A stretch of 64,000 bases of DNA from the NCBI GenBank assembly GCA_033977485.1, contig CM066988.1, positions 140,437,359 to 140,501,358 on the forward strand. Direction: 5' to 3'. Every line of letters begins with the position of its first letter. The stretch's first letter is position 1. The stretch is from Hydrangea macrophylla (Eukaryota > Streptophyta > Magnoliopsida > Cornales > Hydrangeaceae). The notes beneath the pieces are model-generated. The model searched no databases, was not told the origin of the DNA, and saw only the letters and a program-made list of their open reading frames with translations. Shown here piece after piece: positions 10,819 to 22,549 of this stretch. The translations under genes and the position numbers were made by a program.

Positions 10819-11034
10819 CTCAAAGGGCCACCACAATCATCACCACCAAACTCAATCCAAACCCCAACCTCTCTCTATCTCTTCTCTCTCTCTTTGATCT
10901 CCTTTCTCTCTCTCTCTCTGTCTAGGAGGAAGAGAAAGCTCATAACCTGCCACCACCACCACTGACCGTGGCCATTGTAGAAAAAAAAAAGTTGAAGGTT
11001 TGGGTTGGGTTTGGTGGTGGTAGTGGTGGCCACT

Positions 11035-11630
11035 ATGTTTGCTGAGTTTAAAAATCGAGAGAAAAAGAGAGAAAGTACCTCACTTTCTTTCGCTTTCTCT
11101 CGTTTGGGAGTTTAAGTGAGGAGAGAAAGGGAGATAAAGGGAGAGAAAACTAATCCCCACTTTCTCTCAATTTCTTTCTCTCCAAATTAGGAAGAAAAGG
11201 AGAGAAAAAAAAGTGGGATTTAATGAATTTTTCTGAATACCCACAATGCCTTTATTTAATTCTTAACTAATTGTAATTACATCTAAGTCCTAGGCTCTTA
11301 ATACACAATATACGTGCATTCTCTCTCCTAACAAACAAAAAAACTCATGTACCAAGTAAATCTAGATGTTATTTGGTGTGAATAGAAAATGAAAAGAAGA
11401 GATGTTAGAGACTTCATTAGTTCAAGTCATTAATGGGTAAAATGGTAACTTTATTTCTTTTCTCTTCTTTTATTTTCAACTCTCAAACAAGAGGAAAGAA
11501 ATTCATTTTCTATTATCTCCTAAACTCCCAAACAAAAATGAAAGAAACTATCATGTTTTCTCTTCTTTTCTTTTCTCTCCTCACTTATAACTTTCTCTTC
11601 TTTTCTTTTCTCCCCTAAACTCCCAAACAT
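11035..11630. repeat. Inverted-repeat segment with ATGTTTGGGAG-type ends
   Basis: ATGTTTGCTGAGTTTAAAAA at the left and the complement of ATGTTTGGGAGTTTAGGGG at the right enclose purine-rich GAGAGAAAG arms. It may be a MITE inserted in the larger Mutator-like element. Target duplication not identified. Confidence 0.35.
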
Positions 11631-11889
11631 AGCCTTAGCATTAAGGGCAGTGGCGGCGACACGTGGTGTTGGTGGCCATGTGAGGAGAGAGAAGAGACCA
11701 AAGAGAGAGAGAGAGAGAGAGAGGCAATTTAGACATTTTAGGAAAATAATTAATTGATTTCTAATTTATATACTTTAAATAGATTTCTTTTTATTTTCCA
11801 AAAAGCACATGATTGACTTTTAAATTGTCAATAAAATTTTGACCGATTTTTAATTTTTCAATTTTTTTTGACTGATTTTTAATTTTTCC

Positions 11890-12910
11890 AAAAAAAAAAA
11901 AAAATTGACTCCGGTGAAAGTAAGTGAAGTACTTATATTATAAATAAAAAGGGTTATAATACACTTAACTCCAATTAGATAATCAGGTTAATTTGACAAA
12001 ATTTTGCTAACCTTCCTTCAAATTTATAATCTTATCATCCCATTTCTCTAAGGAAAATGCTAGGACACTTAAAATTTACACCATTTGACGACAACAACAA
12101 TTATTGTCCTTCACATAATTAAATTCCTGTAATTTATGTTTAACTTACATATATTTGCATTTAAAGTATTAGTATTACTCACATATACACAACTTACAGT
12201 TTCAAGCTTCGCCAAATGTAAATTTAAACAAAAAAACAAGCATAATTTAATAGAGTAAAAAAAAAGTACATGAAGTTAAATATTTAGTGAAGGGAAATTT
12301 TGTCATTTCATAATAATGATTTACGTAATCACGTCATTTTGAAGAAGTGGGACTTAAAAATGGAGGTCCGGTCCGTAAAATTTTGTCAAACTTTAGTTAG
12401 CAATTACTATGCCAAAATCTGAAGGGATGTCAGTGTACATAGTTTATGAAAAAGAAAAGGAAAGAAAAGGGTTCTCAAACATTTGGAGCATAGTGTGTAT
12501 ACCCCTATATGGCTATATATATATATATATATATATACAGAATTGAGAAATTAATTCTACCCAAATGTAAAATTAAACTAAAAATCTATTAAAAGAGGAG
12601 GCGTTGAAGTAAGTTGCCAAATTGGAAACTTTTGAAAGATGAAAGTTTGAGATGCTAAAGGTGAAGGAGTATAATTTGAGATCTCAAACTGAACCCCATA
12701 TTTGTGGATCACGTATAATGCGTTTGGTATGTTTTCTTCTCTCTCTCTCTTTTCCCCTGTCCAATGGGTAGGGCTTTATAAAAAGCTGGATTATATGGAA
12801 TTTGATCTAACGTGTACGGTATGGACAACTAAAATTTTGTCAATTGTCAATCGAACTAACAAACATCTACGATTCTGTTCTTCTTTGTTTTTTTTGGGTG
12901 GTATTATATA
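11890..12910. other. Intergenic sequence, nothing recognised
   Basis: AT-rich sequence with a (TA)n tract at about 12512-12538. No coding exon, RNA gene or complete transposon was recognised. Confidence 0.4.
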
Positions 12911-13379
12911 GGGATAATTAGATTTCAGTCAATTTTTTTTACGAAATTTAAAAGTTAGATTACTAATTTTTGAAAATTTAAAAAATATCGACAACAATTA
13001 AAAGTCATCAGAAAATTTAAAAAATATATCAACTTTTTAATAGTTATTTTATATTTTAGTTGACTTTTTGTTTTCAACGTTCTGAACATGCACCAAAACG
13101 TTTAAAAACTTGCTCTAAACAATTGAAGACTTGCTCCCAACGTTGTGAAGAGTTGCACCCGACTTTTAAACGGGTTGCTCACTGCTTTTGGAAAAGGAGC
13201 TCCCAACGTTACGGAGAGTTGCTCCCACTCGTATAAAGAGTTGCTCCAAAATATTATGTAAAATTTGAGGATTTTTTTTTATTTTATAAAAAAAGTTGAT
13301 ATTTTTTTCAAATTTAAAAAAAAATAGTAAGCTGACTTTTAATTTTGACATATAAAAATTACTGAAATATAATTATCCC
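12911..13379. mobile_element. Mutator-type MITE, 469 bp, degenerate 9-bp TSD
   Basis: The inverted ends GGGATAATTAGATTTCAGT and GGGATAATTATATTTCAGT (complement strand) continue for about 70 bp. The flanks TATTATATA (12902-12910) and AATTATACA (13380-13388) match at 7 of 9 positions, as expected of an aged 9-bp duplication. The centre contains a degenerate tandem motif of the form GAGTTGCTCCCA. Confidence 0.7.
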
Positions 13380-14303
13380 AATTATACAACATCTTCAAAT
13401 GTATGGTATTCACAATTCAAGGTACAAGATTTTAATGGCAGAGTATTGCTTTTGGTTTGAAATTGTTGCCTCCTAACAAAAAAGCTGTGAAATTTATTTA
13501 GGAATGAAAGAGAAAACAAAAAGATTCATAGTATGATTTTTATACCTGATTTGCTGAATAAATCTATAAAGCACTTCTTTCCTCCTATTATGCGTTAAGG
13601 TTGTGTTAGGCTCTATTTGGTTAATGCTTATAACGAATTAATTAAAGAAAATAAAAGTTAAAGGAGAAAACATTTTTTTTTTATTTGGTGACTTTTAAAA
13701 AGTGTGAGTACATATGAAGGCTATGAAAATAAAATAGAACTTAATAAATTTATCTTAAATTTAAGATAATTTTCTTTCCTATATTTTCGTTTATTGTGAA
13801 GAATTAAAAGAGTTTTATTTAAGTATAATAGATGACAGTAGGAGTTTCTTTCCTTCCCGGCCCTTTATTTCCTTTTTTCACATTTTCATAAAATTATTGG
13901 AAAATCCCTAGAAGTAACTCTCAAGAGTTTAAAGTCCAAAAGATATGTTACTTTGTTGAAAAGTCCAAACCAATGAATGAGCTGCTGTTAGCCCTATGAT
14001 TGTCGTCTCCTTCAATGAGGCTTCAACTTGCAGCCTTGCTTTGGGCTTTCAGTTCCCAACCACTACCTTCTTTGATGGCATCCTCACTAGCAATGGCTTC
14101 AAAAAGGTTGCAGAGCTTGGCTGGTTTAGCCTCTTCTGGGATGAAGAAGTTAATGACATAGCCATTGATATAGAAGCCATCTTATTGGAAGCAACACCAA
14201 GACCACGCGAACCACCACCACCATCGCGAGTCACCTAGATCCACCACCAGTACCACCTTGATCCACCACCGCATCCATCACAAAATTTTTGACGAGTTTC
14301 CAA

Positions 14304-14384
14304 GAGCCACTAGCATCGTGAGTGTCCAGCGAGTTACTAGCATCGTGAGTGTCCAGCGAGTTACTAGCATCGTGAGTGTCCAAC
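14304..14384. repeat. 27-bp tandem repeat, 3 copies
   Basis: Units 14304-14330, 14331-14357 and 14358-14384 share CTAGCATCGTGAGTGTCCA and differ at very few positions. Confidence 0.95.
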
Positions 14385-14450
14385 GAGTTCTCCTAGGGCT
14401 TGGTAGACAGAACAAAAGTTAAGGAAAATTTTTCTTATTATCGATGAAAC

Positions 14451-14524
14451 TTAAGAGAAATTTCTCTTAACTTTAAGAGAAATTTCTCTTAACTTTCATC
14501 AATATTAAGAGAAATTTATCTTAA
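14451..14524. repeat. Palindrome TTAAGAGAAATTTCTCTTAA, two perfect copies and one imperfect
   Basis: Perfect copies lie at 14451-14470 and 14473-14492; a one-mismatch copy lies at 14505-14524. The same sequence occurs at 3575-3625. Confidence 0.9.
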
Positions 14525-15102
14525 TATTTCACTGCACATGCTATGTATTGGGGGAAGTCGCTAGATTTCTGGCGAGGAGTGGTGGTCGTCGAACCATAGG
14601 TGAGGCACGAGTGGTGGTCATCGGAGGGGTCATGGGTGATGGTCGTCGGAGGTAGCATGTGTGGTGGTCCCCAAGGTTTCATGGGTGGCGGTTGTTGGAC
14701 GTGGTTGAGGTGGTGGTTGTTGCAGTTCGCAAGAGTGGAGGTCACCATAGATCAGGTCGCCGGAGATGGTGGTGGTCGCCGTAGGTGGAGGTAGAGGTGG
14801 TGGTGGTGGTGGCGGTTGCCAGAGTGGTGAGGCAGTGGTGGCAAGGACACAAATTTGTCTTGTCCTTCCTAGTAAGTCACTTTAAAAATTGGATTTAAGA
14901 GTAATTATGAATGCTCTACTGTCCTTAATAGTAAATCCCCCTTTCAATTTTCACTAAATTCGCAAATTAAACAAAGCATCTCCACAATGGCTCTCTATCG
15001 AGTCCTTGCTTATTCTTTAAAGTTTTCATGTGATAGTATGTGGTCCTATCATTATCGGATAAGGTTCACTACCACATGTGTTGGGAAACAACACTTTTTG
15101 AT

Positions 15103-15210
15103 AAAAAAAAATAAAAATAAAAATTGGGGAAGCATAGCACTACTCATCTAAGAATATTTTTAATTTGAGTAATGCTATGCTTCACAAATTTTTATTCCAA
15201 AAGTGCTTCT
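15103..15210. repeat. Short hairpin-forming inverted repeat
   Basis: GAAGCATAGCACTACTCA is mirrored by TGAGTAATGCTATGCTTC about 30 bp further on, within longer imperfect arms. Confidence 0.5.
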
Positions 15211-15570
15211 AAAATAATGTGACAGTAGAGTCAAGTAAACAACTTTCAATCAAAATTCAATAAATCCCACTGTATTTGACCTAACCCCACTATACTTTTA
15301 AAATAAAAATTTAAAAAACATAACATTGCTCTTTTAATTTTATTTTAATGGGAGGCAACTTAACCTTTGAAAGCATAACAAAAACCTCCAAGGCTCCAAC
15401 TAATAAATAATACTCCGTAACAAATATCCAGGAAAGTCATGTTTGATGCTTCACTTCTACAGTAAGATACCATCTACTATGATTTAAGTCACTGTAAAAA
15501 CAAAAAATCAAAAACAAAAAAGAAAAAAAAAATTCAAAAGAATTTAATAATAAGAGTTAAATACAAAACA

Positions 15571-15929
15571 TACCCTGATGTTTGGTCCTTTTGTCATTTT
15601 AGTTATTATAATTTTAATTGCGTTAATTTAGTCCTTGAAGTTTTAAATAGAATAAATTCGATCCAAATATCCCATTTTATGAGAAATTTTGACGGAATTC
15701 ATCCACTGTTATGCACAATTACGCTGATAAGCGTATTGGGAGATTAGTGGTATTCCATTTTTGCCCTTAAAAATGTGACAATACATAGTATATGAGTATA
15801 TTTTGTCAACTTTTGTCATAAAATTGGACATTCAGAGAAAATTACTTCTACTTAAAACTTCAAGAACCAAATTAATATAATTAAAACTAGAGAGACTAAA
15901 ATGACACAAAAATCAAACACCAGTAATTA
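15571..15929. mobile_element. MITE with about 90-bp terminal inverted repeats
   Basis: The left arm has TGTTTGGTCCTTTTGTCATT and TTAATTTAGTCCTTGAAG. The complement of the right arm has GTGTTTGATTTTTGTGTCAT and TTAATTTGGTTCTTGAAG. The similarity runs about 90 bp, with an unrelated centre. Borders and target duplication are not resolved; a Mutator-type MITE is the best guess. Confidence 0.5.
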
Positions 15930-16433
15930 TAGTGGCATGAATTTCTGCAATAAAATAATTTGTCACAGTGATTCCATAACTTTGGTACCATGCTAACATT
16001 ATAATGAGTTTCAAAAAAAAGAAAACATTATAATGGAGTGATGGGTTTTTTCACCATTACCAACTACATGTAATTTATTACAAGCAACATGGTAATCATA
16101 GTTGTTAGGACCATTAGTCTTGCTAAATTGAACTTTTTGGTAAAAAGAGACACAGAGAGGTTGTGAAGGTGATTGGCCTCTCTTTGAAGGGGCAAGTGTG
16201 AAAACTTTTTCTCCCATATATAATTTGACTTTTTCTATCTTCTTGATATGACAATGGGGACAAAAAAGTAAAAGATAAAAAGTAAAAGATAAAAATAACT
16301 AAAGTTTTATACAGAAGGGGCCTTGTAAGTAATTGAATCATCAAATTCGCCGTATACTTTTGCAGTCTCACAAGCCTCACTGGCTATGGCATATTCCAGA
16401 ACTTTGTTCACCTAATAGAGTTTGCGAGGTTAG

Positions 16434-16438
<5 letters not shown>

Positions 16439-16473
<35 letters not shown>
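16439..16473. repeat. (CT)n microsatellite
   Basis: About 17 CT units. Just downstream (about 16494-16515) is CACACGTGCGTTGCACGTG, a self-complementary string. Confidence 0.9.
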
Positions 16474-16478
<5 letters not shown>

Positions 16479-16519
16479 TGTATATACTAGTTTAATCACA
16501 CGTGCGTTGCACGTGAATG

Positions 16520-18000
16520 GTGTCCGACTAAAAACTAATTAGGAACATTAAGCCAAATTTAAAAAAAAAAAAAAAAAACACTTAATTTAGGGCAAAAAGA
16601 AGAAGAAGAATTAATTCAACTTCCACAATAATAAATTTACACAAAACACATACACCAATCAATTCATAGGGAAAAAAATAATAAATACTATTGAATTATT
16701 CTTCTTAGACCACTTGTTTATTTGTTCAATGGAATAATAATTTTTCTATATTGCTATTTAATTGTTACCACATGTCCTAGCTATAACTCTTTCTTACATT
16801 TTTAATAATTTGATTATACTATTTTCTTTGTTCATTACTTAGTAATGACTATTTATTTATTGTATGGTCATATATGTTATTTCATTTATCGTGAAGTTTG
16901 CATAGTAGTTTATTGAACTATAAAATTATTTCATATGTTCTAATTAGAAATAAGTTACAAATTGATCATGATCTAGCTTTCATATATATATATATATTAC
17001 ACTTGATTCCTACAAAAAGGATTTAGGGAGGCCTCTACGTTCAAGATGGTCAAATTCTTTGTGCTATATGGCTTGAAAGTTCTTAAAATCTTCAACCAAT
17101 TTTTTTTTTTTTTATAAAGTCTCTATTGTCAATTTAATTGAAAGAATCACATAAGAAAAAAAAAATTATAACGCAAATTAATATTAGAAAGTAATTGTTT
17201 ATACATGGAGTTCACCTAAAGAAATAGAAAAGATATTGAAACATGACTAAAAGAAAGGAAAAAAAAATCTACCAAGACCAAAATAGAAAAAACCAAGAGG
17301 ATGGTAGTTTTAATTTAATTTAAAGTCCTAAAATTATGAGAATGTATTGATAATCTATATTGAAAGAGACTTTTAGGCTTTATTTGGTGCACGTATTGAG
17401 GTATTAAAAAGAAACGAAAACAGTAATGAAAATATTTTCCTTTGGGGGGGGGGGGGGGTCCATTAATTTGATAAAATTGAAAATTAAGTACTAAAAATTC
17501 AGTGCTGAATTTTAAGTACTGAAAAATTTTAGCGGTTGAGTTTACTATACGTAACACATGAGTGTTTCAAGTATTGAAATAAACTGCAATTAGTAATTAT
17601 TTCCAGTCGAATTTTTTCAATTAAGATTTCAATAAAATTTTGGCTGCATTTTCAATTAAGTGGTACATTATCAAATGTACTGTAAAAAAAATGTGCTTAA
17701 AATTTTATTTTCACCATTTAATTGGTTATCATCACAGGCTAAATCTGTCTAACTTCCTATCTTTCTTGTGGAACTTAAACAATGATAACAATTATACGAA
17801 TTATTGTTAATAAAGATAACAATAATAACTTTTTATAAAGAAAAATACTCAATTATGCTTTACATTCAATAATTGTGTTGCTAAACGCATGGGTAAAATG
17901 GGAATGGAATGGGACACATGTTAGCATGGTAGTGATGGATAAGCAAGAGAGAAAAATGAACTCTATGTTAAATGGATAACCAAATCGTCAAGTGGTTGAA
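16520..18000. other. Intergenic sequence, nothing recognised
   Basis: Very AT-rich with poly-A/T runs and a 14-base G run near 17444-17458. No coding exon, RNA gene or bounded repeat could be supported. Confidence 0.4.
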
Positions 18001-18004
18001 TATT

Positions 18005-18110
18005 TTTTTTTAAATTACATGGGGGAGGGGGAAGGTTCGAACATAGAACCTAGATACACAAAAGGGCACTAAGTGTCAGCATTTTGCCACTTGGGCTATG
18101 TTTTCTTGTA
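18005..18110 (-). repeat. Possible SINE or tRNA-like remnant
   Basis: On the minus strand it reads a box-A-like stretch (GCCCAAGTGGCAAAATG) and, further on, a box-B-like GGTTCTATGTTCGAACCTT, ending towards a poly-A. The order and spacing fit a tRNA-derived SINE. It is weak evidence; no target duplication was found. Confidence 0.25.
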
Positions 18111-18244
18111 ATATGGTTGAAATTGACTCTTGAAATTTTTCGAATGCATATCTTACCTAAAATAGGTCTGATAGAAGTTACCTATATTATTGTTAGTATG
18201 GAATAAACAAAATCATGAGTGACTCATCATAGAGCTCCCAAAAA

Positions 18245-18275
<31 letters not shown>

Positions 18276-18836
18276 GAAAACAAATCAAGAGTCTTTAAAA
18301 AGAGTCATATGATACAAAGAATTGATATAATGAGTTGTTGGGTACAGTTTCCTGTCTGTGAAATCACTTCAGTATCCTTAATGAAAACTGGATCCAATAA
18401 CTGTAAAAAGTGAGGACTCCCTCATGAGAAGGGGACAAATGTTACTATAACTCGTGGTTTTTTGTTTTCATTTTGACCATTAGGTTATTGAAAACATTAG
18501 ATTAATAGTAATGAGAATGAAATTCATAAGTAAGTTGAATGAATGAATAGAAGAGTAAGGAATAATAATACATTTATTACAAACCTTGAAAGTGCACACT
18601 TGTGTAAAGATCAATCGTGTTTAGTTCACCATAGCACGTTATTAAGATAACACAAACAATAGACAGGTTTGTGTATCTTAAAGTGTAGAAAAAGCGTCCA
18701 AGGCTGTGGAGAACTTGGGAAGTGGAGACGTATAATAAAAATTAGATAGTACCAGTAGGTTCTTTAATACTATGATTAGTCTTCTAGTCCAAAATTAATA
18801 CAAACCATCAACATGTAAAACTTTATTTAAAAAAAT

Positions 18837-18839
<3 letters not shown>

Positions 18840-18895
<56 letters not shown>
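18840..18895. repeat. (GA)n microsatellite
   Basis: About 25 GA units with one interruption. Confidence 0.92.
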
Positions 18896-19144
18896 ACTAA
18901 AGTAATATATGTCTAACAAATAGGGCCAAAGGTAAATTTGGGACTGGGAGGCTTGTGAATTCATATTATTCTTCTACATGGTTAATTTTTAGTACACAAA
19001 TTCCTTTATTTATTTCTAATACATGATTTCTTTATTTATCCTAATTTAGATTGGACTTTGTTCCATCCAATGATCCAATACTCAATTAATTCATTCTGAT
19101 CCACTTAATTAACGAAGCAAAAAATTGTTACACAATTACTAACG

Positions 19145-19324
19145 GAACATACTTGATAAAGTTCCTTAGGTGTGGTTTGTTAGGTTCCCTCTCACAACAG
19201 TGGATCCTATGATTAAAAAATTAATGTTTAATTTATTTATTTATTTATTTTTTCAGTTAGGGTCCCACAAATTGTGAGAGAAATCTAACTAACCACAGCT
19301 AAGGAACTTTACCCAAATATGTTC
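19145..19324. mobile_element. Foldback MITE, 180 bp, 9-bp flanking repeat AATTACTAA
   Basis: The ends GAACATACTTG and GAACATATTTG (complement) lead into about 65-bp inverted arms sharing AAAGTTCCTTAG and CTCTCACAA. The direct repeat AATTACTAA lies at 19134-19142 and 19325-19333, with two extra bases at the left junction. A 9-bp duplication suggests the Mutator superfamily. Confidence 0.7.
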
Positions 19325-19620
19325 AATTACTAAAATTCTACTATTAATTAACTATTGATTAAATGCGAGTTTTTAGATGGATTAGCTCTAAAAAATTTGT
19401 ATTAATTGGAGGCGGAATGCTAGATTTCTAATTAGAAGGTGAAAATTTTAAACTTCATGAGTGCTAAAAGAATCCTGTACTACTAAGAAATTGGTAATAG
19501 GAGTATAGTTAAGAGTCCTAAAATTCTTCATAGACATTTATTACAACTCTTTAAAAGATGTATGCTACTAATCCATCATTCACGTAACCCACCATGGAGT
19601 CCAAAAAAAAAAAAAAAAGA

Positions 19621-20154
19621 GGGGTAATTACACCCCTTCAACTATGACCTTTTTCAATTACCCCCCTCAACTATAAAACTCAACAAATTAACCCCATCAA
19701 CGATTTTAACTTTTCACTAACACCCCTTTTGTTAGGTTGTAGTAAAAAAAATGATTACTTTTGTATCATGTTACCAATGTAAAAGTGTTAACAACATAAC
19801 ATTTTTGTCTCTTCTTTGAGTCGTTGACTTTTTAAGAACAAAATTGCCTAAAATTTGGTATACAACAAAGGGCAATTATTTATGCAACAAAGGAGAATTT
19901 TGCCCTAAAATTTCCAACGGCTCGAAGGACGGACAAATATATATATATATATATATATCATGTTATTAATAGTTTGCATCATATGTTGCTCACATGATAA
20001 AAAAAAAGTTTTTTTTTGGGACGGAATTCTAATGGAAGGGGTTTTAGAGAAAAATGCAATAGTTGAGGGGAGTTAGTTTGTCAAGTTTTATAGTTTAGGG
20101 ATGTATTTGATAAAGAGTCATATTTGATGGGGTGTTACTGTAATTTATCCCCCC
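19621..20154. mobile_element. Mutator-like MITE with about 130-bp inverted repeats
   Basis: The left end GGGGTAATTACACCCCTTCA and the right end (complement GGGGGGATAAATTACAGTAA) continue as imperfect inverted repeats with CAACTATAAAACT and AACCCC in both arms. The flanks are A-rich, so a 9-bp duplication cannot be judged. A (TA)n tract lies inside (about 19937-19959). Confidence 0.6.
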
Positions 20155-20937
20155 AAGAAAAAAAGAAAAAGAAAAAGGAACCAAACGTTAGTCCAAAAAA
20201 AATAGCAATAATAAAAAATAAATAAATAAACCAACCTTGGTCAAAATAGGGGGAGTAAAAAAAAAACCATGAGTCCAACTATTTTTTTTTAAATTTGTAA
20301 TGTTTGTTGATCTACCCATGCACATAAACATATACATAACAAATAATGTATACAAAAGAAGGTCATCCAAAAAAAAAAAAAAAGTCCATCGAAAAGAAAA
20401 AAACCAATAGATTTAATTGTAGAGTCCAACAAAATGAAAAAACCAACCAAATACACAAAATTGAAACGTGAAGGTAAACAGTAGGACTCGTAGGGTCAAA
20501 AAAATAGGAATTGTTATCCACTCTAAAATAGCAATTGTGAAGGGAAAAAAAAATACCTAAGTGTTGTTATTAAGTTGTAGGACTCTTATGGCATTGACAC
20601 ACTACAAATAAAAAAGTGGTATACTAAACTTTTAAAACTCTAAGTTTCAAAAAAAATAGTTAAGTAAAAGTGCACCGATTGATAAAAGTGTAGAACACTT
20701 ATGCACATTGGTACATTTATATATATTATAGATAGACAGAGATGAATAAAACATGAATTACATGATTTTAAGTGCAATTTTTTAGTTGCAATGGAGGAGA
20801 TAGGTTCGAACTTACGCCAAAATGCTACGTGGAGGAAGTTGGTGACAGTCAACACGGACGAGACCCCATTCATGATGTTATGTGCAATTAAGATGTACCT
20901 TTGATTTGTTAGGAACATTGCGAGGAATAGTTCGAAG

Positions 20938-21162
20938 TAGGGGTGTAAGAAAAAACTGCGGATCGCAAACCGACCGCAAACCGACCAAACCGAAAACCGA
21001 TTGGTCGGTTTTCTAAATACATGTACAAGTTAAAACCGACCGCAAAACCGACCGAACCCCTAAAAAACCGACCGGCCGACCGATTTACACCCCTATTGGT
21101 CGGTTTTTATACACCAAAAAAACCGAAAAAAAAACCGACCGACCGACCGATTTACACCCCTA
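20938..21162. mobile_element. hAT MITE, 225 bp, TSD GTTCGAAG, related to the autonomous hAT at 26570
   Basis: Both ends read TAGGGGTGTAA; the 8-bp repeat GTTCGAAG flanks it at 20930-20937 and 21163-21170. The body is packed with ACCGACCG and AACCG motifs in both orientations. An internal copy of the terminal motif, TTTACACCCCTA, lies at about 21082-21094, as if two elements had fused. The ends match the right end of the 4.5-kb hAT element, and both have CCGAA/CCGAC subterminal repeats. Confidence 0.92.
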
Positions 21163-21584
21163 GTTCGAAGGAGAAAAAAAAAAAAACAATCACTTGAAAA
21201 AAAAAAAAACAAAAAAACAATAGTGTGTCTAGATATAACCGATTTTTAAAACGAATTGGTAATGGAGTCCCATTAACAGTGTAAATCATAAATGTAATAT
21301 CTTCCCAAGTTAAAGATGTTATATATTGATCTCTTTTAATTTTTGTTCTTAAGGTGAAACACAAAACAGTGTATAAAAATGAAAAAAGGACAAATGCGTA
21401 TATGATTATTACATGTAAATATTAACGTATACAGAGTGAGAGAGAGAGAGAGAGTACTATTCTTGCACAAACAATGAGCAGCGCATGCATAAGAATCTAC
21501 TAAACAAATCTTTAGATAACAAAATAGTATTCTCTATCTTCCCTCTCATTGAGATCAGACTTTGTATGTTTATGATATATTATA

Positions 21585-21749
21585 GGAGTAATATTTGGGA
21601 CACAACCTTTATATAATTTTTATACAACCTCCTCAAAAGATGTATCCTATCTCTTTCCTGTGTTATTGTGGGGTCTAGTGACATCACATGATAGAGATAG
21701 ACACATCTTTTAGAGAGGTTGTATGAAAGTTGTGTCTCAAATATTACTC
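21585..21749. mobile_element. MITE, 165 bp, TSD ATATTATA
   Basis: Ends GGAGTAATATTTGGGACACA and GAGTAATATTTGAGACACA (complement) form about 70-bp inverted arms. The 8-bp repeat ATATTATA flanks it at 21577-21584 and 21750-21757. The 8-bp duplication fits hAT. Confidence 0.85.
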
Positions 21750-22018
21750 ATATTATAGACAAGCAATAAAACTAAAAGTTAACATTATTGGGTCCCAAAA
21801 TAATAAAAAAATAAATTAGCCTTACGTTATACATTATGATACTGATACGAGAAACATTCTCGAGAGTTAAAGAGGATCAAAAGGCCTAAATTTCCATGAG
21901 GTAACAAATTTATCTCTGAGTAAGGTGATGTTTTTTTTTTTTTTTTTTTTAATTTGAATCTCAAATAATTTGTTATTTGTATGACATGCAGTGGCATATA
22001 GCACATAGTGATAATTAC

Positions 22019-22549
22019 CAAGGGCGGAGTCAGGAATTTTGGCCAGGGGAGGCCTAGGCTATACGGGGGTTGGGGGGCAGCGCCCCCGAAAATTTTTTTT
22101 TGGGGTCTATTCATACATAATTGACAATTTTTTTAGGATCTACTTGTCTATAATTGTGATTTTTTGGGGATATGCTTATAATATAAGTCTATTCGGTGAC
22201 ACGTAAATATTATATAGTGTCTTTCAAAATTTTAAGGGGGTCTATTTCTAAAACACATAAAATTATCACACTAAAAGTGTAATTTTTAAAATTTTAGGCG
22301 CATTTCTTTTGAGTTATATATACCGGTATATCAATATATATGTAGTTGATAGCACTAAATTGGGCCTTGGACCCCTTTGAGGGCCTAAACATAAGTTGAG
22401 GGAGGCCTAAACATAATTTGAGGGGGGGCCTAAACATAGTTGAGGGGGGGCCTAAATGTAAAATACTAAAAAAATTTAGGCTAAAATTTTAATTTTCAAA
22501 ATCTCAGGGGGGCCTGAGCCCCCCTGGTCCTACACTGCCTCCGCCCCTG
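22019..22549. mobile_element. hAT-type MITE (CAGGGGCGGAG ends), 531 bp, TSD ATAATTAC
   Basis: Starts CAAGGGCGGAGTCAGGAATT and ends CTGCCTCCGCCCCTG. The 8-bp repeat ATAATTAC flanks it at 22011-22018 and 22550-22557. Internal strings such as GGGGGGCCTAAA and GGGGTCTATT recur, as in the relatives at 9716 and 10448. It has no coding sequence. Confidence 0.92.

Larger units (their letters stand above)
9550..11889. mobile_element. Mutator-like non-autonomous element with long terminal inverted repeats
   Basis: The left end, GGGAGAATTAAAAATCAG and about 100 bp after it, is matched in inverted orientation by the right end, whose complement starts GGAAAAATTAAAAATCAG. Both arms share ATCATGTG, a TTTTTGAAAAT-like string and CTCTCTC. 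Long AT-rich TIRs without internal transposase fit non-autonomous Mutator-like elements. Both flanks are poly-A, so the expected 9-bp duplication cannot be read. The inside holds a duplicated CCACC/CTCTCT block, and two hAT MITEs have inserted into it. Confidence 0.6.
13996..14860. repeat. Low-complexity CCACC/GGTGG block with small repeats
   Basis: This resembles the block in SERINC intron 2: CCACCACC strings at the left, GGTGGTGG strings at the right, and the same palindrome between them. An 80-codon plus-strand open frame at 13996-14238 has no recognisable domain and runs into the CCACC repeat, so it is not called a gene. Confidence 0.5.

Noticed and set aside
13996..14238. 80-codon frame (FFDGILTSNGFKKVAELGWFSLFWDEEV)
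   Set aside because: It looks protein-like in the middle, but no family was recognised and it ends in a CCACC repeat. A captured gene fragment is possible; a protein search would decide.
16490..16520. Possible Helitron 5' end (TATATACTAGTTTAATCACACGTG)
   Set aside because: Such strings occur near Helitron starts, but no CTRR end with a hairpin could be paired with it. A similar string at about 25470 has the same problem.
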